Shown here piece after piece: positions 55,175 to 64,000 of a stretch of 64,000 nt of DNA (its first letter is position 1; every line of letters begins with the position of its first letter). The translations under genes and the position numbers were made by a program. Below the pieces are notes generated by a model. It ran no database searches and had not been told where the DNA came from. It saw only the letters and a program-made list of their open reading frames with translations. The DNA comes from Apodospora peruviana (taxonomy: Eukaryota > Ascomycota > Sordariomycetes > Sordariales > Lasiosphaeriaceae): positions 248,001 through 312,000 of the forward strand of contig JAUEDM010000004.1 of NCBI GenBank assembly GCA_033439685.1, read 5' to 3'.

Positions 55175-57551
55175 ATGCGTCTCCGAAAAGCTAGGGGCAT
55201 CCGCAAAAGCTATGTGGAGCAGCCCGTCGCCCTCGACGATGATGACGAGGAGCCCATTGTCGTCCCCGACGACCAGTCTGGAGACGACGATTTTGATGCG
55301 CAACCCGAAGGAGGTCAATCAAACCACGGCGACGATGATGACGACGACGAAGAAGAGGACGACGATGAGGACAATGATGAGAAGGACGAGGACGTGGTCC
55401 CCAGTAGCGAAGATGAAGAAGACGATGACGCAGAGAATGATGAAGCGGCAACAGGTGGCAAGGCTTCTGCGGGAGGAGCCGCCGCCGCTACCACCTCTAC
55501 AAAGCCAAAAAAGCAGCGCAACGCCGGTGTCGGCATGATCCAGAGCCGGAAGAACTTCCACGACATCCCACACTACCCGCTGGAGACGCGCATCGTCACG
55601 CGCGTGTACGCCGGGCCATTGAGGCGGTACGCGCGCTACAGCGCGCTGCGTGACTCCATGTACGGGCCCGAGTACCAGCGCATCAAGATCATCTGGGACC
55701 TGGAAAAGCGGTGGCAGGACTTTTCGGTGCTGCCGCCCAAGTTCCCGCCGGCGAGCCCCAAGGGGGTGGTGCCCAGTCCGTGGGTGCCGTTGACGTTTGA
55801 GCGCGACCAGGAGAGGGCGGCGTTCTACTGGTATGATGAGTACCAGGTCAATGCCTCGGACTCGGAGATCCAGCAGTCGAGGGAGATTCCTGCCGAGCGG
55901 GGAGAACGGCTTGTTCCACAGGCTGGTTGCGGTGGGGATCTTGCTGTGCTTGTTGGGCCGTGGGATGCGCAGAAGGAGGTCCGGATCAGTCCCGGAAGCA
56001 GTCTGTCCATCTCCATGTCCGGGCTCCCGGTGGACGATCCGGATGCGAAAGGTGAAGAGTCGGCTGGGTGGATGTTTGATGTTGGCGGTATTCCGCTGGC
56101 GATGGGGTGGGCGCCTTCGACGAGGAAGGATGCGCAGTTGCTTGCTGTGGCTTCGATCCCTTTCTCGGACCAGGAGCTGGCTGCTCGCCGAGAGGACGGT
56201 CGCCCGACTGCGGCGTCTGAGAAGCCGAATCTTTCGGCCGGGTCGATTCAGTTCTGGGAGTTTGATGCTGACAGGCGGAATCCGGGTCTGGCTTCGACTT
56301 CGGCAAATCCACCCAGGCTCCTGGTAACTAGGTGTTTCGACTGGGGTCGGCCGAAACGGCTGCAGTGGTGTCCGGTGCCACTGGACGCGGCGAGCACCTG
56401 TGGGCTGCTGGCTGTGCTCTGCGGTGATGGGCGGGCTCGAGTCCTTGATGTTAACAAAATCAAGGATTCTGAACCGACCTATTACGGTTGGTTTCACTTC
56501 TCCGGGGTATTCACATCGGGCTTGCTAACATTGCCACACAGAATGGATGAAATCAGCAGTGGTTACGCTCGGTATATCGAGCGACTACGATGTCGACGTA
56601 ACCTGCTTGGCTTGGGTCAACGTGAATCGCATCGTGCTCGGGCACTCGGACGGCTCCATCACGCTGTGGTCCGTTTACCCGGGCAAGATGCTACAGCGGC
56701 TCGGGGTGCACACCACCTACGTGATCGACATCTGCTCCGGCTACCCGTCGAACCCTTACTTGGTCGCCTCGATCCCGGTCGGCGGCTGCGCGACCCTGAC
56801 CGACCTGTCGCAACCGAGCTCAGAGTTTACCTATTTTCCCGTGCCGGCCATCAGCTTCCAGCCCAACATGCTCTGCTGGAACGAACCGATGCAGGGGTTC
56901 ATGGCGCTCTACCCGTCCTCGACGCCAAACACCACGGTGGCCTTTTTGCACCACCGCTACTTCTGCCAGGCGCGCAGCATGTGCACCGGGCCAAACACGG
57001 TGACGTGCATCTCGGCGGGCGCATCCCATCCGTTCTTGCTGATGGGGTGCTTGGACGGGTCCGTATATTCGTGCAATGCGCTGCAGAAGCTGTTCAAGCA
57101 GAAGGGCGAACCGTTGCGCAAGATCAAGGTTTTTGAGCACGAGTACAGGCCTGTGGTGGATTCGAAGAGAAGTAGTGCTAGTACTGGCAGCGGCGGCGTC
57201 GTACGACCGATAAGAGGCGCGGCGAGGATCCTGCAATCCTTCTTGCCGGAACTGAATGATGATCCCAGGACGGAGAAGCGTAAAGAGCTGGACAGAAAGA
57301 GGAAGAGTGCTGCTAAAAAGAAAAAGGGCGGTCCGGGTCGCAAGAAGAAGAATGCGGGAGCGGATGGCGAAGAGGAAGAGAAGGATCCGTTGGCGGAGCT
57401 TGATGATAAACTTGCGTCTCGCGTGATTACGCATGAACCGCTGACGAGGGTGACGACCATAGAATGGAACCCAAATCTGCAGTTTAGTTGTTGGGTTGCT
57501 TGTTCAATGGGGTCTGGCTTGGTGAAGGTCATGGACCTTGGGGTGAAGTGA
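55175..57551 (+). CDS. TFIIIC subunit, Tfc6-like WD40 protein
   Basis: Exons 55175-56486 and 56542-57551 (55-nt intron, phase 1) give 773 residues. The start MRLRKARGIRKSY is followed by an extremely acidic Asp/Glu tract (about residues 20-95) and a basic linker. A WD40-type beta-propeller then covers most of the protein, with recognisable blades such as GLLAVLCGDGRARVLDV and RIVLGHSDGSITLWSVYPG. A lysine-rich insert (KRKSAAKKKKGGPGRKKKN) precedes the last blade, which ends SMGSGLVKVMDLGVK. This matches Tfc6/Sfc6, the TFIIIC subunit of the tauB module that binds the B box of tRNA genes for RNA polymerase III. The acidic N terminus is a family trait. Assignment rests on layout; a generic WD40 protein cannot be fully excluded. 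Confidence 0.78.
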
Positions 57552-58009
57552 TTAAGGCGGTGAAAGGGGTTTAGCCAGCCCCTGGCTTAGCGTTGATGAA
57601 GCACCGATGTCTTGCTGCGCGCCAGAAACTACCGGCGCGATTTTGGGGTAGCCACTTTTGGTATGTAATAACATCTTTATGTCTTCTGTTAATTAAGGTG
57701 CATTAACCGATATATTATGTGCAGTAACCAATAACGGAATCTCTCTCACCTCGATTCAAACTGCGGCGGATGCATGTCGTGTAGCTTTGATGGACAGCTA
57801 GATCTATTCTAAGACGATACCATTGCTTGTTGGGACTCAGACATAGATACACGACGACGACAACACAACTTTGGGAATCAATCTATCCGACATACGACCA
57901 GAAAATCTACCTCTACTTATACATCTAACATGCTAGCCTAGCGGTCTCACGTCTACATCCAAGACAATTTGATTTCCATCGTTAATATCCAGAACCATCA
58001 GACAACTTA
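57552..58009. other. Convergent 3' flanks
   Basis: 3' ends of the TFIIIC gene (plus) and the PAQR gene (minus) face each other. No other feature is seen. Confidence 0.5.
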
Positions 58010-59138
58010 CTAACAGAGTGCTCCATGATTCGCATGGTGAAAGTCAAAGGCCTTGGCCATACCGTACAAATGTGCCGCCGCCGCCAGGACGACAAAGATG
58101 TGGAAAATCTGATGGGAGCTCCCCCAGATGTCGAAAGCCCCAGGGTACTGGCGTTCTGGCCAACGTGCCTGCGAGTTTACGAGTTCCCTGTTAGTAACAA
58201 AGAGACAGTGGCAAGCATGGGAAGGAAAGGGACTTACGGCATATAAAAAGGCACCAAATATGTACATGGTGCCTTGGAGGATGACCCAGTTGAGGCCCAT
58301 TCTCTCGTTCAGCGCAGAGTATCCGTAAATGGTTATGCCGTGGAGAATGGGACCGACGCCCGAGACTCCGAGCCCAACGAACATGAGGGCACGGTACGGA
58401 CGCCAGGCCGGAGTACGGAAGCGGTCAATCCAAGACACAGCGACGCAGCCTAGGCCGAGGTTTACAATCTTGTTTTCACAACGTCAGCATTATTGTTTCT
58501 GCCCATCACAGAATAGAGTGTAGGAGATGAAGTGAACTTACAGCAGATAGATAAACCTTCAAAAGTCCTGGAAAGCAAAAGAAACCGTACCACATGGCGG
58601 GCACATAGCTCCCAACGATCAGGAAGACAATGCCCGTGTAGTCGAGCTTGTTGCCCCAGCGCGCAACCTCGGCCGAATGGTTGCACAGTGTGTGGTATGT
58701 GGCACTCATGCCGAGGCAGCAAAAGGCGCCGGCGAAGAAACAGGCGAACACCACGACATCGGACGCAGATGTGGTCGCCTCATAGTACCGCGGCGTGACG
58801 ACGTTGTAGAGAAACAGACCGACGGCAGTGAAGAAGACTGCGCCGAGGAGGTGGGACCAGATGTTGACGGTCTCGTTGTGCAGGTAGGAAAGGCTGTGGA
58901 AGGAGCCCAAGTAGCTGTTGGAGGTTTGTCTGTACCCGGAGTGAATGTAGTGGTTGTCTTGTCGCCAGTCCGGCAGATCGTCCCAGTGCATGTGCAGCGC
59001 TGAGGCGACTTGCTTGGCTGTGGAGGTGACGGTCTCGGCGGCGGCGTTGGCCGTGGCCGATAGAGACGGCCGGCGCTGGCGAAGGTTGGCTGACGGGGCG
59101 GCCGGAGCCGGAGCCGATGTCCAGGGTTCGGGTACCAT
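58010..59138 (-). CDS. PAQR/haemolysin-III family membrane receptor
   Basis: Three exons (58542-59138, 58238-58468, 58010-58168) encode 328 residues. The cytosolic N terminus carries the segment WDDLPDWRQDNHYIHSGYR, typical of the family, and is followed by seven hydrophobic helices. The zinc-site motifs are present: SATYHTLCNHS after helix 2 and HQIFHIFVVLAAAAH in the last helix, matching the family pattern S-x3-H and H-x3-H. Fungal members (yeast Izh proteins) influence zinc and sterol homeostasis; animal members are adiponectin receptors with ceramidase activity. A membrane hydrolase or sensor role is therefore likely, its ligand unknown. Both introns (73 and 69 nt) have GTAAGT donors. The start is the first ATG of the frame; it gives an Ala/Pro-rich leader. 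Confidence 0.93.
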
Positions 59139-61341
59139 TTTTGGGGAAATAAATTAAGATTTATAATTAGGTTGGAGTTGAGTACTGAATGTTACGGTAA
59201 TTTCGGCTGGCTGTTTCTGTTTGTCTTTGGTAAAGGGGGAAAAGCGATGATAAAAAGTTTGTCCGTTGGTAACAATGACACCCAACCTTTTACTTTCTTG
59301 GGCGCTAGGTTGAGTTGACAGGTCATCCAACATCTGATGTTCTGTTCGGTGGACTCTAACTTTTTCGTTGGGCGGATTCACGAGGAAATCGCGACTGCAA
59401 CTCCATGCAGATCCATCTCTTGGCCGAGGCATCATCGCAAGACCTGGGTCAGGGGGTAACTGTTTGGCCCGTGGGGGCAGCTGTTGGGCCTCTGTACTAA
59501 CATATCTCCTTGAGCATCACTGGTCAATATGTTAGTGTCCAGCTTGTTGGGATGCTGGCCCCTGCGTCTCGCGTCTTCCCCGCAACTTCCCGTTCGTCGC
59601 CAACACCACACAAACCGTGCAATGGGGCTCCATCATATGGAAGTCGCAACGGATGACGGTTCATCTCGAAATCTGGCCGAATCGGGAATGCGGTGCCGTT
59701 GTTGCCTCTTGCGGTTCGCAATTCGTCACAACAAGCTCCACTGGATCCGGGGCGCCTGTTCCCGTTATTTCTTACCTCAGATTCTTTTCCCTTCCGTTCC
59801 TTGCTGTTCTTGCTGCTGCCAAGTTGCATTCGACGCGTCGGGATACGATATTCATCGCCATGGAGTTCAATATCTCGCATCGCCCTTCACATGACCATAC
59901 ACACAGTTGTGCCATGTCACCATCTTGGGATGTCTGTCTTGTCACACCACCCAGCGGAGGCCAACCTTCCATGTCCATCCCGTCGAGACGCCACAGAGCT
60001 GCTGCTGTACCGAGCCGATGGAGGGTGCGAGCCAGCCGTTGACGTACAACGACGGGAGAGGCCACTGGCAGGACTGTTGTGCCTGACAGATTACTACGCA
60101 GAAACACTACCTTTACCTGCATGTCCGCTCAGAGGTGGGTGCACCAAGGGACCGCCCGCTTGAGAGCCTCTTCCACTCAGTCCCACAGACTTGCACCGTC
60201 GTCTGTCGTCTCTCCAGAAACCAGGATCAGCAAGACGTGCGCACAACCTTATCTCTATTCTTGGAAACCCAGGAAGTCTTGGGTCCTTCGCAATATCTTC
60301 GGCCCATCTAGAGCCTCCTTGAATCACTGATAAATGGCCACATATATCACGTCAATACGGCCGACGAGTTTTTTGGTGGCAAAGTCAATGCCACATCGAT
60401 ATCCGGGTAAACCGGATACGGGTCGACCAGCTGCGGTGGACGGAAGATGAAGTTGAGCTTGCAAAGGCAGCCAGTCCTGTTGGGTCAACCGAGATGTCTC
60501 GTTCTTTGCGCTCGTCGGGATCACCGCCGTCGATCCTATTGACCGAGGCCTCGATGCCATCCCAATTCCCAGCGCCGTAGAGTGTTCGATGCAACTCAAC
60601 GTCGGCCTCGTAGCCGTCTCCAAGCAATGGCATTGGCTGTTGGCGCGCCATTGCAATACTTTCTTTCATTTAAGCTTGATTCACGAGCAGGGGGAGAAGC
60701 AAGTGCTCTCGCCCTCCTTGTCAATCCAAAAATAGCTGATGCTGTCTGTCGTCACGGCCCCGACCCGAACTTCGGTTTATCACGGCCCTGGGTCCCCGAT
60801 CGACCTGAACTGACCACATTGAGGTGTTGATAGTATAGGCACAATCAAAGGTTGCAACCTTGATTCTCTGTCTCGTTCCCTATTTTCCAGCCTCTGGGCA
60901 GCTAGTCGGGACTGGCCAGGGGACCAGCAGCAAAGACTGGTGAAGCTTCCGGGTAAATATATTCGGCCTATTTCGCACCTCGCCTCTAGCACCTGTGCTT
61001 TCAATCTATTCCATATTGCTCAGATATTGTGGCCACCAGTCGCAGGCCGCCGTCTCGCTCATATCGCCAGTAATCACGTTGTCTATGGTGCTTAGTGTGC
61101 GGGGTGTCCCTTGTTGGCGTCGTGAAGAGCTTCTATAAATATGCTGGCCATGGACGATAACAACGATTTCCGATGTCTGTTTGTCAGCTTCCAAGAGCGA
61201 TAACAACGGCAGTATATCAACAGACGACCTCCGTCTCCATCTTGGGCTTTACTAAACCCTCTAGACGGTTCGGACCTAGACAAGCCAGCGAACGCCTCTT
61301 GACCCTTTCAGCTCGAGACCCGACATCTCCGCAGCGCCAAT
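59139..61341. other. Long intergenic region with a possible gene relic
   Basis: Overlapping short frames only. At 60324-60669 the minus strand reads GDGYEADVELHRTLYGAGNW and, one frame away, GYRCGIDFATKKLVGRIDVI, which together look like the remains of a coding sequence. I do not recognise the family and see no intact ends. Confidence 0.35.
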
Positions 61342-62949
61342 ATGGTCAGATACGCCTTTACCTTGGCCCTTCTGGGGCTCAGCGCCGTCCATGCCCTGCC
61401 GGCAGCTAAGACCGTAGAAGAACGTCAGACCTTCGGCATAGGGGAACCCGGAGGGAGCTTCGAATGGGGCAGCGGCCAGAACCTGCCGCCGTGCATACAG
61501 GATGTCCCGGTCACGTCGCAACCTCCGTGCATATTCTCCCCTATCCCTGGCACCTTCAAGCCAGGTAAGGAGAAGCGTCAGTCCTTCAGCATAGGGGACT
61601 CAAGCAGCTACGCGGAGCAGAAGGCAGCGATTGCCGCACTCCAGCAGCAGCTGATCGCCCTCCAAAACAAGAAGAACAAGACCGACGCCGACCTCCAACA
61701 GATCGCGGCTCTGAAGGCCGCGATCGCGTACAAAGAGGGCGTCCTCTCGATAACCGCTCCGCCTGGAACTGGCTCGTCCTTTACACATGGACGGAAGCGT
61801 GACTTCATCCTCCCGGAAGATTACAAGACCAACACCAAGCACGCCATCGAGACGCTGGAAATCCGCCTTGAGAAGCTCCAGAACAAGAAGAATAAGACCC
61901 CGCAGGATTACTCCGACATCAAGGCCATCAAGTCCGCGCTCAAATACCTGGCGGGCATTGTCTCCATCTCAGCGCCTGATGGCTCCACGTCGACTTTCAC
62001 CCCAGGCAAGCGCGACATCTCGCCATCCTTCAGCCTCGACTCCGTCGGCACATACGCATCTGTGTGCCCGAACCTCGACGGTGCCGAGCTGGCTCTCGAG
62101 GCGCTGATGCACAAGTCCAAGCTCTCGGTCGAGGAGTACATCGTCATGCGGAAGCTCAAGCACTTCCTTGCCGGGTGCGGCATCACCATTGTGCAGTCGC
62201 CCGACGGCACCTCCACGACCATCAAGCCATCCGACAAGCGCGATCTATCCCTCGCTACCAACGAGACCCCTACTTTTGACCTTGTTGGCCTCGAGGCAGG
62301 CTACTCGGCCTTGGTTCAGTCCCTCGGGTCATCCACACCGTCCTTCACCACCTGGCTCGCGTTGCAACAGATGGTGGATCTTCTTGAGGTGTATGGAATC
62401 GAGATCGACCGCGCCAGTGTCACCCTCGGCAAACGCCAGATCGCCATCGGCGGGAAGGCCTGCGAGCTGACCGACATCATGGGGCTTAAGGCTGCCCTCG
62501 CCGCACTGTTGACTGCCTACGGTGACCCGACCAAGGCGCCCGCCAATATCTATCTCATTGAGCAAGTTATCGTCACGGCTCTACAGATCTGCGGTCAGTC
62601 GGTGCAGGGGTGGACCACGCTGACGCCCGGCAACCCAATCCCCGGTGGACCCATAAAGCCCGACCCCACGCAGCCCGGAGCGCCGCTCAAGCCGGATCCG
62701 TCGCAGCCGGGGGCGCCGCTCAAGCCATCCGACAAGAGGCAGGTACCCGTCAAGGACCCGGCCGCGCTGCTGGAGGCGCTGCATTTGTTGGAGAAGCAGT
62801 ACGGGAGCTACGGGAGCGGCAAGATCCCCGTGCCGATCTTCTTGATCATGGTGAATATGGTCACGATATTGCAGGATATTCCGGGGGTTGTGGTGCCGGG
62901 TTGGCCGGTTCTGGGGCAGGGAAGCACTAGCATTTACCCATCTCCATAG
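61342..62949 (+). CDS. Secreted multi-unit protein with Kex2-type sites
   Basis: A single exon of 535 residues. A signal peptide (VRYAFTLALLGLSAVHA, cut near Ala17-Leu18) is followed by Glu27-Arg28 and then Lys-Arg pairs at 78-79, 152-153, 223-224, 299-300, 364-365 and 465-466. Cleavage by a Kex2-type protease would give seven mature segments of about 51, 74, 71, 76, 65, 101 and 69 residues. Segments 2 and 3 share clear internal repetition: each has two helices around LQNKKNKT, then a GV/GI-x-SI-x-AP turn, Ser/Thr-rich end and the dibasic site. Segments 4 to 7 keep a weaker two-helix pattern of similar length. Every segment begins with Gln or Asp. Segment 6 ends in a Pro-rich spacer with a repeated QPGAPLKPD unit. 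Lys-Arg-separated secreted repeats are known for fungal repellents, pheromones and ribosomal-peptide precursors, but these units are longer and I do not recognise the family. Confidence 0.85.
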   Translation: MVRYAFTLALLGLSAVHALPAAKTVEERQTFGIGEPGGSFEWGSGQNLPPCIQDVPVTSQPPCIFSPIPGTFKPGKEKRQSFSIGDSSSYAEQKAAIAALQQQLIALQNKKNKTDADLQQIAALKAAIAYKEGVLSITAPPGTGSSFTHGRKRDFILPEDYKTNTKHAIETLEIRLEKLQNKKNKTPQDYSDIKAIKSALKYLAGIVSISAPDGSTSTFTPGKRDISPSFSLDSVGTYASVCPNLDGAELALEALMHKSKLSVEEYIVMRKLKHFLAGCGITIVQSPDGTSTTIKPSDKRDLSLATNETPTFDLVGLEAGYSALVQSLGSSTPSFTTWLALQQMVDLLEVYGIEIDRASVTLGKRQIAIGGKACELTDIMGLKAALAALLTAYGDPTKAPANIYLIEQVIVTALQICGQSVQGWTTLTPGNPIPGGPIKPDPTQPGAPLKPDPSQPGAPLKPSDKRQVPVKDPAALLEALHLLEKQYGSYGSGKIPVPIFLIMVNMVTILQDIPGVVVPGWPVLGQGSTSIYPSP

Positions 62950-63863
62950 ATGCCGAGTGGCTGGGTTTATGAGGAAGGTCGGGTTGGATGGAAAATTGAT
63001 GATATCCCCAGTGAGAGAGAATGGTGAAAAGGGGGGTGGGTGTTTTGACATTAATCTCCTCCCCCTTTTGGGGGTTGCTGCTCTCCCAGCCAACTCTATC
63101 TTCCAACTCTTTTATCCATTTTTTCTTTCATATCCTATTATTATGGATTGATATTTCTCTTCGTTTTTATTGTCTTCACCTCCTCTTTTACTATGTAGCG
63201 TTTGTAGCGAAAGGCTTGATTGACTTTGAATATCCATGGACCCCTTAGTTGTGGCTGAGTTGATCAACTGTCCCGCCCGCTCTCTTCTTATACTTATGTC
63301 CTATGTGTTCGCCAACTTTTATCCGACTGGAGTCGCGATGCCAGAGAGTTGTGATACATATGGAGAGTGGGAGACATTTATCGCGATCTGTCTTCGGCCA
63401 CAACCCACAACCCCCTTATTGGTTTGTTTACATTCCCCCGCCAGTCAACCAGATGAAGTTCGAAAAGCAACCAGCTTTCTCGCAAATGCTACCACAATAA
63501 GCAAGTAGTTCTCACTACGAGCACCATCGCTCCACCGACGGTGCAGCATGGATGAGATTGTACCGCCGTCATTGTTTGTGCCGAGCCATTCCCAACTTGA
63601 AGCATACCTGTTGTTTCCTGATAGCACGTGCAAATAACTACGATCCAAATGCGACCGAGGGACTGAGTATCGTTTACGCCATCTAACCACCTTGCATTTA
63701 TTTACCGCCGAAATATGGTGCCAGCCATGCTTCCTGGGAGCTTGCGCATAAGCAGGTGCTAGCTCTAAATCTTCACAGACCTCGACACCTAACAACAACG
63801 GTAGCGCGGCAGCCACGCTGGCCTTGGTTGCTACCAGCTAAGATTGCTACTGTTGACATCAAC
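62950..63863. other. 3' flank and upstream region of the edge gene
   Basis: T/C-rich DNA after the multi-unit protein gene, then unremarkable sequence. No gene is seen. Confidence 0.4.
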
Positions 63864-63942
63864 ATGTCGACAGTGCTTGAGGAGCCGGAAACCGGAGTTG
63901 TTCGCAATCTCTTCTACCTCCCTCCGTTTCCGCGCTACACAT
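63864..63942 (+). CDS. Possible first exon of a truncated gene
   Basis: An ATG in a good context (CATCAACATG) opens 26 codons, including ETGVVRNLFYLPPFPRY, and reaches a strong donor (GTAAGC at 63943). The rest of the gene would lie beyond the window. The only evidence is the coding-like composition and the donor site; the product is unknown. Confidence 0.3.
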
Positions 63943-64000
63943 GTAAGCAGGCAATCTCATCTGGAAATCCGCGCCCCGGTTAACAGATTAAGCAAGTTAT

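Noticed and set aside
55319..56497. 392-codon minus-strand open frame
   Set aside because: Antisense shadow of the TFIIIC subunit; Arg/Pro-rich composition with no recognisable domain.

Overview
The window looks like chromosomal DNA of a filamentous ascomycete, most likely a sordariomycete close to Sordariales/Chaetomiaceae (inference). The evidence is fungal-sized introns (about 55-90 nt, GT..AG, CTAAC-type branch points), fungus-specific families (a HET-C2 glycolipid transfer protein, a DUF3176 relic, a TNT-type NADase, DBP7, MCR1, a Tfc6-like TFIIIC subunit) and degraded solo LTRs. Genes lie on both strands, each with its own promoter; nothing looks like an operon.

Layout. 1-10 kb is gene-poor: a small CsbD-like gene (2.5-2.9 kb), an intron-containing tRNA-Lys, two solo LTRs of one family in opposite orientation (4.6-6.05 kb, with recognisable target-site duplications) and a broken DUF3176 membrane-protein gene (6.15-7.5 kb). 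10-21 kb holds an ammonium permease, a large F-box/ankyrin protein, a HET-C2-type glycolipid transfer protein and a phospholipase D. 21-28 kb is accessory: a P450 pseudogene with four single-base frameshifts, a secreted TNT-domain NADase and a decayed coiled-coil gene containing a (GAA)17 tract. 30-42 kb holds the DBP7 helicase, a DHA1-type MFS transporter with a very long N-terminal tail, mitochondrial NADH-cytochrome b5 reductase and a 902-residue membrane protein of unknown function. 43-54 kb mixes a broken alpha/beta-hydrolase, a conserved nuclear-looking hypothetical, a TauD-type dioxygenase, a frameshifted F-box-like fragment and a cysteine-rich single-pass membrane protein. 55-63 kb holds a TFIIIC WD40 subunit, a PAQR/haemolysin-III receptor and a secreted protein cut into seven repeat-like units by Lys-Arg sites. 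A probable first exon of another gene lies at the right edge.

The most interesting items are the Kex2-type multi-unit secreted protein (61.3-62.9 kb), a possible precursor of several secreted peptides; the HET-C2 homologue, whose Podospora relative controls vegetative incompatibility; the TNT NADase; and the contrast between intact core genes and five accessory genes broken mostly by one-base indels. No metabolic gene cluster is apparent.
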